DNA of 64,000 bases from Desulfoluna spongiiphila. Its GTDB lineage: Bacteria > Desulfobacterota > Desulfobacteria > Desulfobacterales > Desulfolunaceae. The stretch is from positions 78,835-142,834 of the forward strand of contig NZ_FMUX01000019.1 of assembly GCF_900101345.1 (NCBI RefSeq). The letters run 5' to 3'. Position numbers and translations under genes: made by a program. This document shows positions 34,697 through 43,400 of the stretch, piece after piece; within the stretch, counting starts at the first letter, position 1; each line of letters opens with the position of its first letter. The notes under the pieces were generated by a model that was not told the origin of the DNA, did no database searches, and worked only from the letters and a program-made list of their open reading frames with translations.

Positions 34697-36466
34697 GTGA
34701 GTATTGCGAAAAAGAACCTCGCACTGGTGACGGTGTGCCTGACGGTGTTTGCCGTGGTCACTGTTCTGATCACAACGGCATCGCTACGGCAACGAAGCCG
34801 CACGGAGATCGATTCGTTCCGGGGGCAGATGCTGGCCGAACGCAAAGGGCAGATCCAGGACCTTGTCCTCTCTGCCTTTTCTATTTTTGAAACCGCCAAT
34901 TTTTATGAGGATGCCTTGCGGGCCCTTTCGGCGACGCGCTTCGGGAAAGATGGAAAGGAAAGTTACGGTATCCTTGACCGCAGCGGCATGATCCTGATGC
35001 ACCCCTCGGATACCTCCCTGGAGCTTCGGCCCATCGATGAAGTCGGCGATCCGCTCTGGACAGAGTTCCGGGACAAAACAGAGGCCTTGCTCGGCACCGG
35101 TGACGAAGGCTTTATCGAGCACACCTGGCCCCATCCCGTCACCGGCGCACCGGTGAGAAAGCTTTCCTATGTCAGGCTGTACAGGCCCTGGGGATGGGTT
35201 CTCCATACAGGAATCTACCTGGATGATATCGATGCCATGGTCCGTGCAAAGGAGGCGGGGGTGGCGGTGGCCTTAAGAACGCAGCTCAACAGGCTCCTGG
35301 TTTCGGCTGCGGCGTGCCTTCTTGTGACGGGGCTTGTGAGCGGGTGGCTCTCGCGGCGGCTGGTGCGCCCCTTAGGGCAGGTGACCGAGACCCTGGAAGG
35401 GCTGGCCTCGGGCAAGGTGGACCTGACCACCCGATTAACCGCAACGACCCGTGACGAGGTGGGGGATCTGGTTGGGAATGTCAACGCCATCATGGATCGG
35501 TTTCACCATGTGTTTGCATCCATCGCAGACAACGCGGAGCACCTGAGCAATGCTTCTGAAGGGTTGAGCCGATTGTCCGGGTGCATGGCGGACGACGCGG
35601 CCTCGGCACACGGGCACTCCATTCTCCTTGACGATGCCTCGGCCACCTTGAACGGCGAGATGCGCAAGGTGACAGACATCATGGCCGACGCGCGTCAGGG
35701 GGGGCTTTCAGTCTTCGAATCCGTGGAACGGATGGCAGAGGCCATACGCGGGATATCCGGAGAAACGTCAGGGGCCCGGCAGGATGCCGAAACGGCGGTT
35801 GACCGCATGCAGGAGGCCGCCGCAGAGGCGGAACGCCTTGGGGAGGGGGCAAGGGCCATCGGCGAGATCACCGAGACCATCAACGACATTTCGGACCAGA
35901 CCCACCTGCTTGCCTTGAATGCTACCATCGAAGCGGCCCGGGCCGGTGATGCGGGCAGGGGGTTTTCGGTGGTTGCAGGGGAGATCAAGGGGCTTGCCGC
36001 CCAGACCGCGGTGTCCACCCGGGAGATTGGTGACAAGATTACCCGGATTCAGGAGGCGGCCCGGGCCACGGTGGCAACCATGGAGGAGGTGACCCTCCAG
36101 ATTGACCTGATTCGGTCCCGTATCCTGGGGATTGACAGAGCCGTAGCCCTTCAGACAGAGAACGGCGGGCAGGTCTCCCGGTACTTGAAAAAAGCCACGG
36201 AAGACCTGGCAGAGGGCGCCCATGCCGTGGCGCTGACCACAGGGGTTGCGGAGCACATGGGCGATGCGGTTCACGGGAACAGGACCCTTTCCGAGCAGAT
36301 AACGGCAAACAGCAGGAATGTGGAGCAGAGCGCACGGGCACTGGAAGCGTTATCACGCGTGCTTGGCGAGTTGACCTCTGGCTTTGCCACGGCCGAACAT
36401 TCTTATGGCGAATGCATGGAGGCATCCGTTTTACACACGCTTTCGGGGCATTCGCGTGATGTGTGA
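34697..36466 (+). CDS. Methyl-accepting chemotaxis protein with periplasmic sensor domain
   Basis: Transmembrane chemoreceptor of about 589 residues. A first membrane helix (about 7-28) and a second (about 195-215) flank a periplasmic domain of about 165 residues with a Cache-like pattern (YGILDRSGMILMHPSD near 92, RPWGWVLHTGIYLDDI near 160). A HAMP domain follows at about 212-265. The signalling domain has the conserved hairpin tip DQTHLLALNATIEAARAGDA near 405, then GRGFSVVAGEIKGLA. GTG 34697 is chosen because GAAGGAGG lies about ten bases upstream; an earlier in-frame GTG lies in a terminator hairpin. The last 22 or so codons lie in a 167-base module that recurs, inverted, near 63.6 kb. 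No CheR-binding pentapeptide is visible. Confidence 0.92.
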   Translation: MSIAKKNLALVTVCLTVFAVVTVLITTASLRQRSRTEIDSFRGQMLAERKGQIQDLVLSAFSIFETANFYEDALRALSATRFGKDGKESYGILDRSGMILMHPSDTSLELRPIDEVGDPLWTEFRDKTEALLGTGDEGFIEHTWPHPVTGAPVRKLSYVRLYRPWGWVLHTGIYLDDIDAMVRAKEAGVAVALRTQLNRLLVSAAACLLVTGLVSGWLSRRLVRPLGQVTETLEGLASGKVDLTTRLTATTRDEVGDLVGNVNAIMDRFHHVFASIADNAEHLSNASEGLSRLSGCMADDAASAHGHSILLDDASATLNGEMRKVTDIMADARQGGLSVFESVERMAEAIRGISGETSGARQDAETAVDRMQEAAAEAERLGEGARAIGEITETINDISDQTHLLALNATIEAARAGDAGRGFSVVAGEIKGLAAQTAVSTREIGDKITRIQEAARATVATMEEVTLQIDLIRSRILGIDRAVALQTENGGQVSRYLKKATEDLAEGAHAVALTTGVAEHMGDAVHGNRTLSEQITANSRNVEQSARALEALSRVLGELTSGFATAEHSYGECMEASVLHTLSGHSRDV

Positions 36467-36568
36467 CATGTGGCAGCCGTTTTTGCAGGAGAGGCCTATT
36501 TCATTCTTCTGGAAATACGATAACAGGTATTTGGAATTCGTTTGACTTTAACCGGAATAACTCCGGCG
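36402..36568 (+). repeat. 167-base duplicated module covering the chemoreceptor 3' end
   Basis: This stretch matches the reverse complement of 63531-63697 over its full length without gaps. I count about 15 mismatches, roughly 91% identity. It includes the last codons and stop of the chemoreceptor and about 100 bases downstream, up to CTCCGGCG, and directly precedes composite repeat copy 2. Confidence 0.9.
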
Positions 36569-36585
36569 GTAGCCAAGTTAAAGAT

Positions 36586-37050
36586 GCTTCCGTCGGCCCT
36601 GTCGGGGGTTAAACGTTTGCTTGATGTCATAAAGATGGGTTTAACAAACAGGCCTTAATCGTTCTTCTTGAATGAAGTTTGGGCCTTGGTTATCGTTTGG
36701 TCACGACCTTCGAAAAAACCGAGAAAAATCAACCGAAACGGAGCGCCGCACTCCGGTGCGGCTTTTTAGTCCGTCGTTACCCGAGCCGCACCGGAGTGCG
36801 GCGCTCCAGTGGACAAGGGTGTTCGGGGGGGGGGATGTAAACAGGCCGATGGCCCAAACGATGATCAAGGTCGACGTTTGTTTGAAAGGCAGATGTGATT
36901 TGACCCGAGGACTCCACCTACGACCGTGTCTATGTGAGATCATTCGATAAATGGCAATGGGCTCCGGCGAGACAAGCGATCCGTCTTCGCCTGCGGTTAC
37001 GCCGTGACATGGGGGCAAAGCGCATTCGCAATCTGCTTTTTTTGGGTTTT
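36586..37050 (+). repeat. Interspersed composite repeat, copy 2 (long form)
   Basis: Begins with a GCTTCCGTCGGCCC variant of the GC palindrome, then a TTTAACAAACAGG segment. About 290 bases (roughly 36630-36920) closely match 59648-59915, including TTGGGCCTTGGTTATC and CCCAAACGATGAT. The right-hand module is degenerate but GGGGCAAAGCGCATTCGC is visible near 37013-37030. It fills the gap between the chemoreceptor and the convergent hydrolase. Confidence 0.8.
36740..36807. repeat. Perfect 23-base inverted repeat inside composite repeat copy 2
   Basis: Arms at 36740-36762 and 36785-36807 are exact reverse complements (core GCGCCGCACTCCGGTGCGGC) separated by 22 bases. The left arm is followed by TTTTT, so on the plus strand it could also act as a terminator. 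A near copy with two arm differences lies at 59751-59818. Confidence 0.9.
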
Positions 37051-37058
37051 TAACAGGA

Positions 37059-37847
37059 TCAGTGCATAAGGCGACGGGAAAGGCGGGCCAGGTGGTCCAG
37101 ATAGTCCCGGTGCCCCACATAAAAGATGTCGTTGTGCCCTGCGTGTTTCACTCCGAGGAAGTGCTTCTCCGATGAGGGGGAGGCGTAAAAGAGGTCTTCG
37201 CCTTCGTGGAAGGGGATGATGCCGTCTTCATGGGCATGGATGATGAGAAGCGGTCCTGTGTATGTGCTGATTTTTGCCAGGTTGGCGGGTCCGTCGGCTT
37301 CATCGGGCAGCTCCACCCATTCGGGCAGGCCGATGGTGCGGAGCAGGGGAATGAGCCGCGCAAATCCGCTTTCGATGACCAGGGCGCGGATTTTTTCGGG
37401 GAATGCCGTTGCCAGCTCCAGGGCCGGGGCGCTGCCGAGGGACCGGCCCATGATTACCCTGGGCCCGGAGTAGTCTCTTTTTTTCAGCCACTCGTCCATG
37501 AAGGCAAAGGTCGCCCGGGCATCGGCCAGCAGGTGGGCCACCGAAGGCTCTCCCCGGGAGAGGCCGTAGCCCCTGTACTCTCCGATGATGAGGTTGAAGC
37601 CGCATCCGGTGAGGTGGGGGGCGACCTCGTCGTAGTCGGAGGCCACCTCTCCGTTGCCGTGGAAATAGAAGAGGGTGGGCAGCGTCGGGTCTGCCATGTG
37701 GCAGCGGACGGCAAGGCGCTCTCCGTCGTGGGAGGGGATGAAGAGGTCGAAGCAGCGGTCGGTCTCTCGGGCCACAGGCAGCCCGGGACGGGGGTGAAAA
37801 AGAAGGCCCAGGACATCCTGGCGATCAAAGGGGGACGGTTCCGTCAT
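37059..37847 (-). CDS. Alpha/beta hydrolase, likely serine esterase or peptidase type
   Basis: About 262 residues, cytoplasmic (no signal peptide). The fold is shown by LFYFHGNGEVASDYDEV near 58 (oxyanion region), the nucleophile elbow MGRSLGSAPALEL near 132, an acid in HAHEDGIIPFHEG near 207, and a histidine in VKHAGHNDIFY near 235, which together make a complete Ser-Asp-His triad. ATG 37847 is chosen because AGGAG lies seven bases upstream; the frame is open to 37904. It lies 56 bases after the acyl-CoA synthetase gene on the same strand and is probably the last gene of that operon. The substrate is unknown. Confidence 0.87.
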   Translation of the reverse strand: MTEPSPFDRQDVLGLLFHPRPGLPVARETDRCFDLFIPSHDGERLAVRCHMADPTLPTLFYFHGNGEVASDYDEVAPHLTGCGFNLIIGEYRGYGLSRGEPSVAHLLADARATFAFMDEWLKKRDYSGPRVIMGRSLGSAPALELATAFPEKIRALVIESGFARLIPLLRTIGLPEWVELPDEADGPANLAKISTYTGPLLIIHAHEDGIIPFHEGEDLFYASPSSEKHFLGVKHAGHNDIFYVGHRDYLDHLARLSRRLMH

Positions 37848-37903
37848 GTCAGCTCTCCTGATGTTCAGTGTTGCAGCGGTTGAAAAGGGTGTATTCACGG
37901 GCA

Positions 37904-40069
37904 TCAGCCCTTGCCGGTCAGGTCCACGGGGTCCTTTTTTAGGATCATCCGGGCATCGGCGATGTCGATGCCCTGGTCATGGACGATGACGGGGTTCAGG
38001 TCCATCTCCTCAATATCCGGGTAGGACTCAATGACCTCCGAGACGGTGAGCAGCAGCTGGCTGAGTGCTTGTTTGTCCAGGGCGGGGGAGCCCCTGAAGC
38101 CGTTTAGGATGGGGGCTGATTTGATCTCGTCGATCATGCGCGAGGCAGCGGTACGGGAGAGGGGCAGCACCCGAAACGAGACATCCCGCACCACCTCCAC
38201 GAGAATCCCGCCGATGCCGAACATCACCACCGGACCGAACTGGCGGTCGATCTTGGTGCCGATGATCACCTCCACCCCTTTTTTCTTCATGCTGGCCACA
38301 AGGCATCCTTTGATAACGGCGTCGGATTTGTACTCCCGGGCGTTGTCGATGATGCGGTGAAAGGCGTTGCGGATCTGGTCTTCGTTTTCCAGGTTGAGGC
38401 GCACCCCCCCGGCATCGCTTTTATGCAGGATATCCGGGGAGACAATTTTGAGCACCACTGCCCCGCCGATCTCTTCGGCCAGGCGGACGGCATCGTCGGC
38501 GGTCTTGGCCAGATGCTCGCGCATGGCCGGGGCACCGTGGCTGCGCAGAACCTCTTTGGCTTCATGCTCAAAGAGATATCGGCGTCCTTCGGTGCGGGCA
38601 TTTTGGATGATCCGGACGGCTTTTTTCTTTGCCTTGGCGCCCCAGTTGAATTCAAAGGTGGTTTTGTATTTGTAGGCGGAGATGTACTGGCCGTACCGGG
38701 AGAGGGCTCCCACGCATTTTGTGGCGATGTCCAGGGACTCGTAGACGGGGATCCCGTAGTACCGGAGGAGTTCCAGGGAGTGGGGCTTTACCGAATTGTA
38801 GAGACTCTGGAGGACAATGGGCTTGCCCGATTTCTGGACGAGTTTTCCCATCTGGTGGGCCGCGTCTTCCTCAAGGAACCGGAGCTTTTCGGCAAAGCGG
38901 ATGGCGTAGCCTCCGAAGAGGCCTGCGATGAGAAGGCCGCCGACGTTGGCGTCGTTTAAGATGATCCTGGCACAGCGTGCAAAGATCTCGGGGTTGGCGT
39001 CGCTGCCACCGGCCACGTCCACGGGGTTGGAGACCGCGGCGTTGTGGGGGAGGATCTCCCGCAGCCTGGCCTGGGCCCGGTCCGACAGGGTGGGGATTTC
39101 AAGGCCCAGGTCGGTGAGAAGGTCCGAGGCGATGGTGGCGTGGCCTCCGCCGTCGGCCAGGATGGCCACTTTTTTGTTTCGGATATGGGGGAGGCTGGAG
39201 AGGGTCTCGGCCACGGGAAAGAGCTGGTCCGGGTGTTCGATGTTGATGATCCCCGCCCGCTCAAAGGAGGTTCGTGCCACCTCGGAGATGCCCGCCAGGG
39301 CACCGGTGTGGGATCCCGCCGACTTTTGCCCCGTGGAGGTCCGGCCACTTTTCAACAGGATAATCGGTTTTTGCCGGGATGTCTTGTACACCTGTTGGAG
39401 AAAGGTCCTGCCGTCCCGCAATCCTTCTACATAGATGAGGATTGCCTTGGTTTTTTCGTCGTGGCGGAAAAATTCCAGGTATTCGTCAAAGTGGATGTCC
39501 GATTCGTTGCCCACGCCCACATAGTAGGAGAACCCTTTGTGGCTTCGGAGGGTGGCCTCGGTGATGAGGTGAAGGGCAATGTTGCCGCTCTGGGTGAGCA
39601 GGGCGATGTCCCCTTTGGGGACGTTGGAGAGTCCCACCAGGTTCAGCCCCGTCCACATGTTGATGATGCCCGAGGTGTTGGGGCCCACCAGCCGGACGTT
39701 GTGGGAACGGGCCGTCTCCAGGATCTCGTCTTCAAGGCGTTTGCCCTGGGGGCCCATTTCACCGAAGCCCCCTGCGATGATGACGGCCCCTGCGATGCCT
39801 TTGCGGCCGCACTGGGCAAGGAGGCCGGGCACGGTGGCTGCCGGCGTGGTGATGAGGGCCAGGTCCACCGGTTCCTTGATCTCTTCTACGTCGGCGTAGC
39901 ATCTCAGACCGAGGATGCGTCGCTCCCGTGGGTTGACGGGGTAGATCCCTCCTTCGAATCCGCTCTTCTTCAGGGTGGCCACGGCCTGGTAGCCCCGTTT
40001 GGTTTCATCCCGCGACGCGCCGATAACGGCCACGGAGTCGGCGTTGAGTATGCGGTGAAGGTCTTCCAT
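37904..40069 (-). CDS. ADP-forming acyl-CoA (acetate-CoA) ligase, fused alpha and beta subunits
   Basis: Interconverts acyl-CoA, ADP and phosphate with free acid, CoA and ATP, an energy-conserving step in anaerobes. The 721 residues combine a CoA-binding Rossmann domain (ADSVAVIGASRDETKRGYQA near 10), two ligase-CoA domains (LTQSGNIALHLITE near 158, and the phosphohistidine loop GSHTGALAG near 256), and a C-terminal ATP-grasp part (about 490-715; VVLKIVSPDILHKSDAGGV near 540, PVIVHDQG near 700). The fused order is the common bacterial form. It starts two bases after the enoyl-CoA hydratase gene stop. Fatty or aromatic acid metabolism is suggested by that neighbour, but the acid used is not readable. 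Confidence 0.92.
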   Translation of the reverse strand: MEDLHRILNADSVAVIGASRDETKRGYQAVATLKKSGFEGGIYPVNPRERRILGLRCYADVEEIKEPVDLALITTPAATVPGLLAQCGRKGIAGAVIIAGGFGEMGPQGKRLEDEILETARSHNVRLVGPNTSGIINMWTGLNLVGLSNVPKGDIALLTQSGNIALHLITEATLRSHKGFSYYVGVGNESDIHFDEYLEFFRHDEKTKAILIYVEGLRDGRTFLQQVYKTSRQKPIILLKSGRTSTGQKSAGSHTGALAGISEVARTSFERAGIINIEHPDQLFPVAETLSSLPHIRNKKVAILADGGGHATIASDLLTDLGLEIPTLSDRAQARLREILPHNAAVSNPVDVAGGSDANPEIFARCARIILNDANVGGLLIAGLFGGYAIRFAEKLRFLEEDAAHQMGKLVQKSGKPIVLQSLYNSVKPHSLELLRYYGIPVYESLDIATKCVGALSRYGQYISAYKYKTTFEFNWGAKAKKKAVRIIQNARTEGRRYLFEHEAKEVLRSHGAPAMREHLAKTADDAVRLAEEIGGAVVLKIVSPDILHKSDAGGVRLNLENEDQIRNAFHRIIDNAREYKSDAVIKGCLVASMKKKGVEVIIGTKIDRQFGPVVMFGIGGILVEVVRDVSFRVLPLSRTAASRMIDEIKSAPILNGFRGSPALDKQALSQLLLTVSEVIESYPDIEEMDLNPVIVHDQGIDIADARMILKKDPVDLTGKG

Positions 40070-40071
40070 GG

Positions 40072-40899
40072 TTACACCCCCTTGAATATCGGTCGGCGCT
40101 TCTCTTTAAAGGCGTCAATGCCCTCCTGCCAGTCCCGGCTCTCCATGCATGCGACAATGGCCTTGGTCTCTTCGGCGTAGCTCTCTTCCAGCGTAAGGGA
40201 GGGCGCACGCTCCATGAGGGATTTGGCAAGGGCCATGGAGAGGGGCGCTTTGTCGGTCATGCGGGCGGCCAGGGCCATGGCTTCGCTTAACAGGTGGTCT
40301 GCGGGCACGCTGGCAAGGGCCAGGCCGGTTTGAACGGCTTCGGGCCCGTTCAGGACCCGGCCCGTGTAGATGAGTTCCCGGGCCCGGGCCAGGCCCACGG
40401 TGCGTTCCAGGTGGCGTGTGACCCCGCCGCCCACCATGGTGCCGAGGCCTGTTTCGGGAAAGGCCAGGGTGGCTGTGTCGGCCATGAGCACAAAATCGCA
40501 GTTGAGGGCCAGCTCGGTGCCGGCACCGCGGGCGGGGCCGTTGACGGCTGCGATAACCGGAAGGGGAAGGGTGCGGAGTTTCAGGCAGGTGGCGTGGGCC
40601 AGCTCGATGTAGGCCTTTTTTTCCGTGGGGGTACGTCCTCCGTCGGCGTGGTGCTTGAGGTCCGCACCGGCACAAAAGGCCTCCTTGACGGGCTGTCCGG
40701 CGCTGGTGGTGTTGTCGGGCAAGGGGGGGGCACCCGTGAGGATCAGGGCTCGTACGGCGGGGTCCGAAGGCAGTGAGTCCAGTATGGCCCCCAGCTCTTC
40801 GTACATGCGTTCAATGACGGCGTTCATGCGATGGGGCCGGTTGAGACGCAGGATACCGGTGTTGTCCCGGGCCTCGAAGAGCACGGTTGCTGGGGTCAT
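40072..40899 (-). CDS. Enoyl-CoA hydratase/isomerase family protein
   Basis: Crotonase-fold enzyme of 275 residues acting on acyl-CoA. Landmarks are GILRLNRPHRMNAV near 15, the oxyanion-hole segment AFCAGADLKHH near 75, and VIAAVNGPARGAGTELALNCDF near 115, followed by FPETGLGTMVGGG near 147. One catalytic glutamate position of true hydratases is not obvious, so hydratase, isomerase and other crotonase reactions remain open. It is the first gene of a minus-strand operon with the acyl-CoA ligase and a hydrolase; a good promoter lies about 95 bases upstream. Confidence 0.9.
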   Translation of the reverse strand: MTPATVLFEARDNTGILRLNRPHRMNAVIERMYEELGAILDSLPSDPAVRALILTGAPPLPDNTTSAGQPVKEAFCAGADLKHHADGGRTPTEKKAYIELAHATCLKLRTLPLPVIAAVNGPARGAGTELALNCDFVLMADTATLAFPETGLGTMVGGGVTRHLERTVGLARARELIYTGRVLNGPEAVQTGLALASVPADHLLSEAMALAARMTDKAPLSMALAKSLMERAPSLTLEESYAEETKAIVACMESRDWQEGIDAFKEKRRPIFKGV

Positions 40900-40992
40900 C
40901 TGAAGTCTCCAGACCGGTTTTCAGCCGACAGGGTCAGGCGGTAAAGAGGGGGCGAAAACCGCGTGGGTGGTGTAATTTCTCAATAAATCAAA

Positions 40993-41022
40993 ATTTTACC
41001 AAATGCCTCATCGGCGCGTCAA
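40993..41022 (-). promoter_or_regulatory. Predicted sigma-70-type promoter of the acyl-CoA operon
   Basis: On the minus strand, -35 TTGACG (41017-41022) and -10 TAAAAT (40993-40998) are separated by 18 bases, upstream of the enoyl-CoA hydratase start at 40899. In the same 338-base gap (40900-41237), a TATAAT at 41109-41114 on the plus strand may serve the lipoprotein gene, though no good -35 precedes it. Confidence 0.55.
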
Positions 41023-41237
41023 ACAGAACGTTTGCAATTTTCAATTAAACATGTAACTCTTTCCTCCAAAGTTCAGTATTAGGCTAACGTGTTGCATGAC
41101 TTATTGACTATAATACAGGGGCTGGTTTCTGCGGTAACGTCACGGGTTTTATTGGTGCGGTGGGCCCGGTTTGTATTTGATTTACGGGTTTTGGGGCGTC
41201 TTTCCGGAGTGGTCATTTTTCTGATACGGATGGTGTT

Positions 41238-41648
41238 ATGACATTGAAAAAATTGGGGTTGATCCTGCTGGTTTTTGCCTGTACGGCCTGTTCCTCACAG
41301 GAGTACAGTTACCCCGTGCACTTCGAGACCCTGCTGAACGATCACTCCATTCTCACCTTTGATGTGACGGTCGTCATGAAAAACGAGAAGGGGCTGGAAG
41401 AGTTGAAAAAAAAGGTGGCCCAGGTGGAGTACGGGATGCGTATCGTGCTGACCCAGAGGCACCCGGACCAGATCGATACCCCCAAGCGCATCAAGAGCGT
41501 GATGCGAAAAATCTGCGAATCCCAGATGGCGAACCGGGTGGATCGGTTTGATGTGACGCAGATGAGACTCCGGCGGTACGTCGGCGGAGCCAAGTACGTG
41601 GATGAAGGTCCCAAGGGGATCAGCCGAAAGGGCCTCACCGGCCAGTAG
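41238..41648 (+). CDS. Small predicted lipoprotein, FliL-like in its C-terminal half
   Basis: 136 residues. The signal peptide ends in a lipobox (LVFACTACSS, lipidation at a cysteine near residue 19-22). The mature part starts with strand-like HFETLLNDHSILTFDVTVVM, then a region with RIVLTQRHPDQIDTPKRI near 75 and helices, ending in a basic tail. The alternation (a strand, then 'l.t...I...i...l...ANRVDRFDVTQMRL') resembles the periplasmic domain of the flagellar protein FliL, but the identity is too low to be sure. It has no flagellar neighbours, is convergent with ugd and shares a terminator with it. Confidence 0.78.
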   Translation: MTLKKLGLILLVFACTACSSQEYSYPVHFETLLNDHSILTFDVTVVMKNEKGLEELKKKVAQVEYGMRIVLTQRHPDQIDTPKRIKSVMRKICESQMANRVDRFDVTQMRLRRYVGGAKYVDEGPKGISRKGLTGQ

Positions 41649-41678
41649 GGGCTGTGGATCACCCTTACAAGTATTTAC

Positions 41679-41718
41679 AAAAAGCGGGCATGCGCCAACG
41701 GCGTGCCCGCTTTTTTTT
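41679..41718. terminator. Bidirectional terminator between the lipoprotein gene and ugd
   Basis: AAAAAGCGGGCA (41679-41690) pairs with TGCCCGCTTTTT (41704-41715), with an inner CGCC/GGCG stem and an AAC loop. Eight T follow on the plus strand, and five T on the minus strand. Confidence 0.9.
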
Positions 41719-41725
41719 GTTGGGT

Positions 41726-43054
41726 TCAGCGGCCGATGCCTTCGTAGTGGAACCCTTCTGTTTTGAGTTGCTCGGGGTTGTACTGATTTCTTCCGTCGAA
41801 AATAACGGGCTGGGCCATGAGGCGTTTCATCGCCTCGAAATCAGGTTGGCGAAACGGTTTCCATTCGGTGACAAGGAGCATGGCGTCCACATCCTTCACG
41901 GCGTCATACTGGTGGTCTGCCAGGGTGAGGCTGCCGCTCTTCAGGTGCCCGGCCAGGCTTTGCCCTGCTTCTTCCATGGCCACGGGGTCGTAGGCTGTTA
42001 CCGTGGCCCCTGCGGCGATGAGCTGATCGATGACCACCACGGCCGGGGCTTCTCGCATGTCGTCTGTACCCGGCTTGAAGGCCAGCCCCCAGACCCCGAA
42101 GCGGCGTCCGGTCAGATCGTCTCCAAAATGGGCCACCACCTTTTCAAAGAGGCGTTTTTTCTGGAAGGCGTTTCGCGTCTCCACGGCCTTTAAGATAAGC
42201 GGCGTAAAGCCCACCTCTCCGGCGGAACGGATCAGGGCCTGTACATCTTTGGGAAAGCAGGACCCTCCATAGCCGCACCCTGCGTAGATAAAGCTGTAGC
42301 CGATGCGGCTGTCCGAGCCGATCCCCTTTCGGACGCTCTCCACATCCACCCCGAGTTTTTCACACATGAAGGCGATCTCGTTCATGAAGGAGATCTTGGT
42401 GGCCAGAAGGGAGTTTGCCGCGTACTTGGTCATCTCCGCGTCGCGGATGCCCATGGAGACGATTTTGTCCTGAATGCGGGAAAAGGGAGCATAGAGGGTT
42501 TTCATGATGGCTTCGGAACGCGGGGAATCGGTGCCGATGACCACGCGGTCGGGGCGCATGAAATCGCCAACGGCCGCACCTTCCTTGAGAAATTCGGGGT
42601 TGCTCACCACATCAAATTCCACGGAGACCCCCCGTTTGTCCAGCTCTCCCTGAACCACCTGCCGGACCTTGTCCGCGGTGCCAACGGGAACCGTGGATTT
42701 GTCCACGATGACGCCGTAGCGCGAGAGGTTTTCCCCGATTTCACGGGCCACGGTCAGGACGTATCGGAGGTCTGCGGAGCCGTCTTCTCCCGGCGGGGTT
42801 CCTACGGCGATGAAGAAGAGGTCGGAGTGTGTCATGGCTTCGGATAGATCTGTGGTGAAATTGAGGAGCCCGAGCTTGTGGTTGCTTGTCACCAGACCCT
42901 CAAGGCCGGGCTCGTAGATGGGAAGGACCCCATTTTTGAGGTTCTCAATCTTGGCTTTGTCCACGTCTACGCAGGTGACGTGGTTTCCCATCTCGGAAAA
43001 ACAGGCGCCGGTGACGAGGCCCACGTAGCCTGTACCGATGACAGTGATATGCAT
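41726..43054 (-). CDS. ugd: UDP-glucose 6-dehydrogenase
   Basis: Oxidises UDP-glucose twice to UDP-glucuronate, a precursor for surface polysaccharides. 442 residues, normal for the bacterial type. The N-terminal NAD site is ITVIGTGYVGLVTG near 4. SNPEFLKEGAAVGDFMRPDR near 155 forms the sugar-nucleotide region, and the catalytic cysteine lies in YAGCGYGGSCFPKDV near 258. GLAFKPGTDDMREAPA near 324 is the C-terminal UDP-binding block. ATG 43054 is chosen because GGGAG lies six bases upstream. It could equally act on UDP-N-acetyl sugars, but the motifs fit glucose best. No other capsule genes are in view apart from the distant polysaccharide deacetylase. Confidence 0.93.
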   Translation of the reverse strand: MHITVIGTGYVGLVTGACFSEMGNHVTCVDVDKAKIENLKNGVLPIYEPGLEGLVTSNHKLGLLNFTTDLSEAMTHSDLFFIAVGTPPGEDGSADLRYVLTVAREIGENLSRYGVIVDKSTVPVGTADKVRQVVQGELDKRGVSVEFDVVSNPEFLKEGAAVGDFMRPDRVVIGTDSPRSEAIMKTLYAPFSRIQDKIVSMGIRDAEMTKYAANSLLATKISFMNEIAFMCEKLGVDVESVRKGIGSDSRIGYSFIYAGCGYGGSCFPKDVQALIRSAGEVGFTPLILKAVETRNAFQKKRLFEKVVAHFGDDLTGRRFGVWGLAFKPGTDDMREAPAVVVIDQLIAAGATVTAYDPVAMEEAGQSLAGHLKSGSLTLADHQYDAVKDVDAMLLVTEWKPFRQPDFEAMKRLMAQPVIFDGRNQYNPEQLKTEGFHYEGIGR

Positions 43055-43400
43055 GGTGATCTCCCGGTTTCGGATGATTGCCATCCGTTTTTAGATAATT
43101 GAGGTGAAAAAAAACGTTGGCTTGCACGTACGTTGCCCTGTATTTCGGGGCGATTTGTCTTATCCCCCGGGTAAGTGCAACGGGGGCTTTCTGATTCAAA
43201 AGGGTGTTGTTGTCTCGGGGTATTTCCTGTAGGCTCTGTGCACGCATCCTGCCGGATGCTTCTTTTCGTTTTTATCTACGTTTTTTAAAGAGGGGGGAGA
43301 GCCGGCATTCGGTGCAACCAATCTGGTGTGGCGTGTTGGGGGCTCAGTCTTGCCGGCAAGCGCTTTTGTCTTCAAACCGTAATGTTTCCGTACAGTGAAT
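43055..43400. other. Divergent ugd/mfd intergenic region
   Basis: About 346 bases without a gene. It must contain promoters for ugd (minus) and mfd (plus), but no pair of boxes is convincing. Short T-rich and A-rich tracts (for example 43106-43115 and 43266-43290) are the only notable composition features. Confidence 0.4.

Noticed and set aside
36672..36950. Similar small open frames in repeat copies 2 and 5 (also 59690-59983), both containing PMAQTMIK and DVCLKG
   Set aside because: Shared words reflect the duplicated DNA block. The frames run through a 23-base inverted repeat, begin in different places and lack ribosome sites, so I treat them as non-coding.
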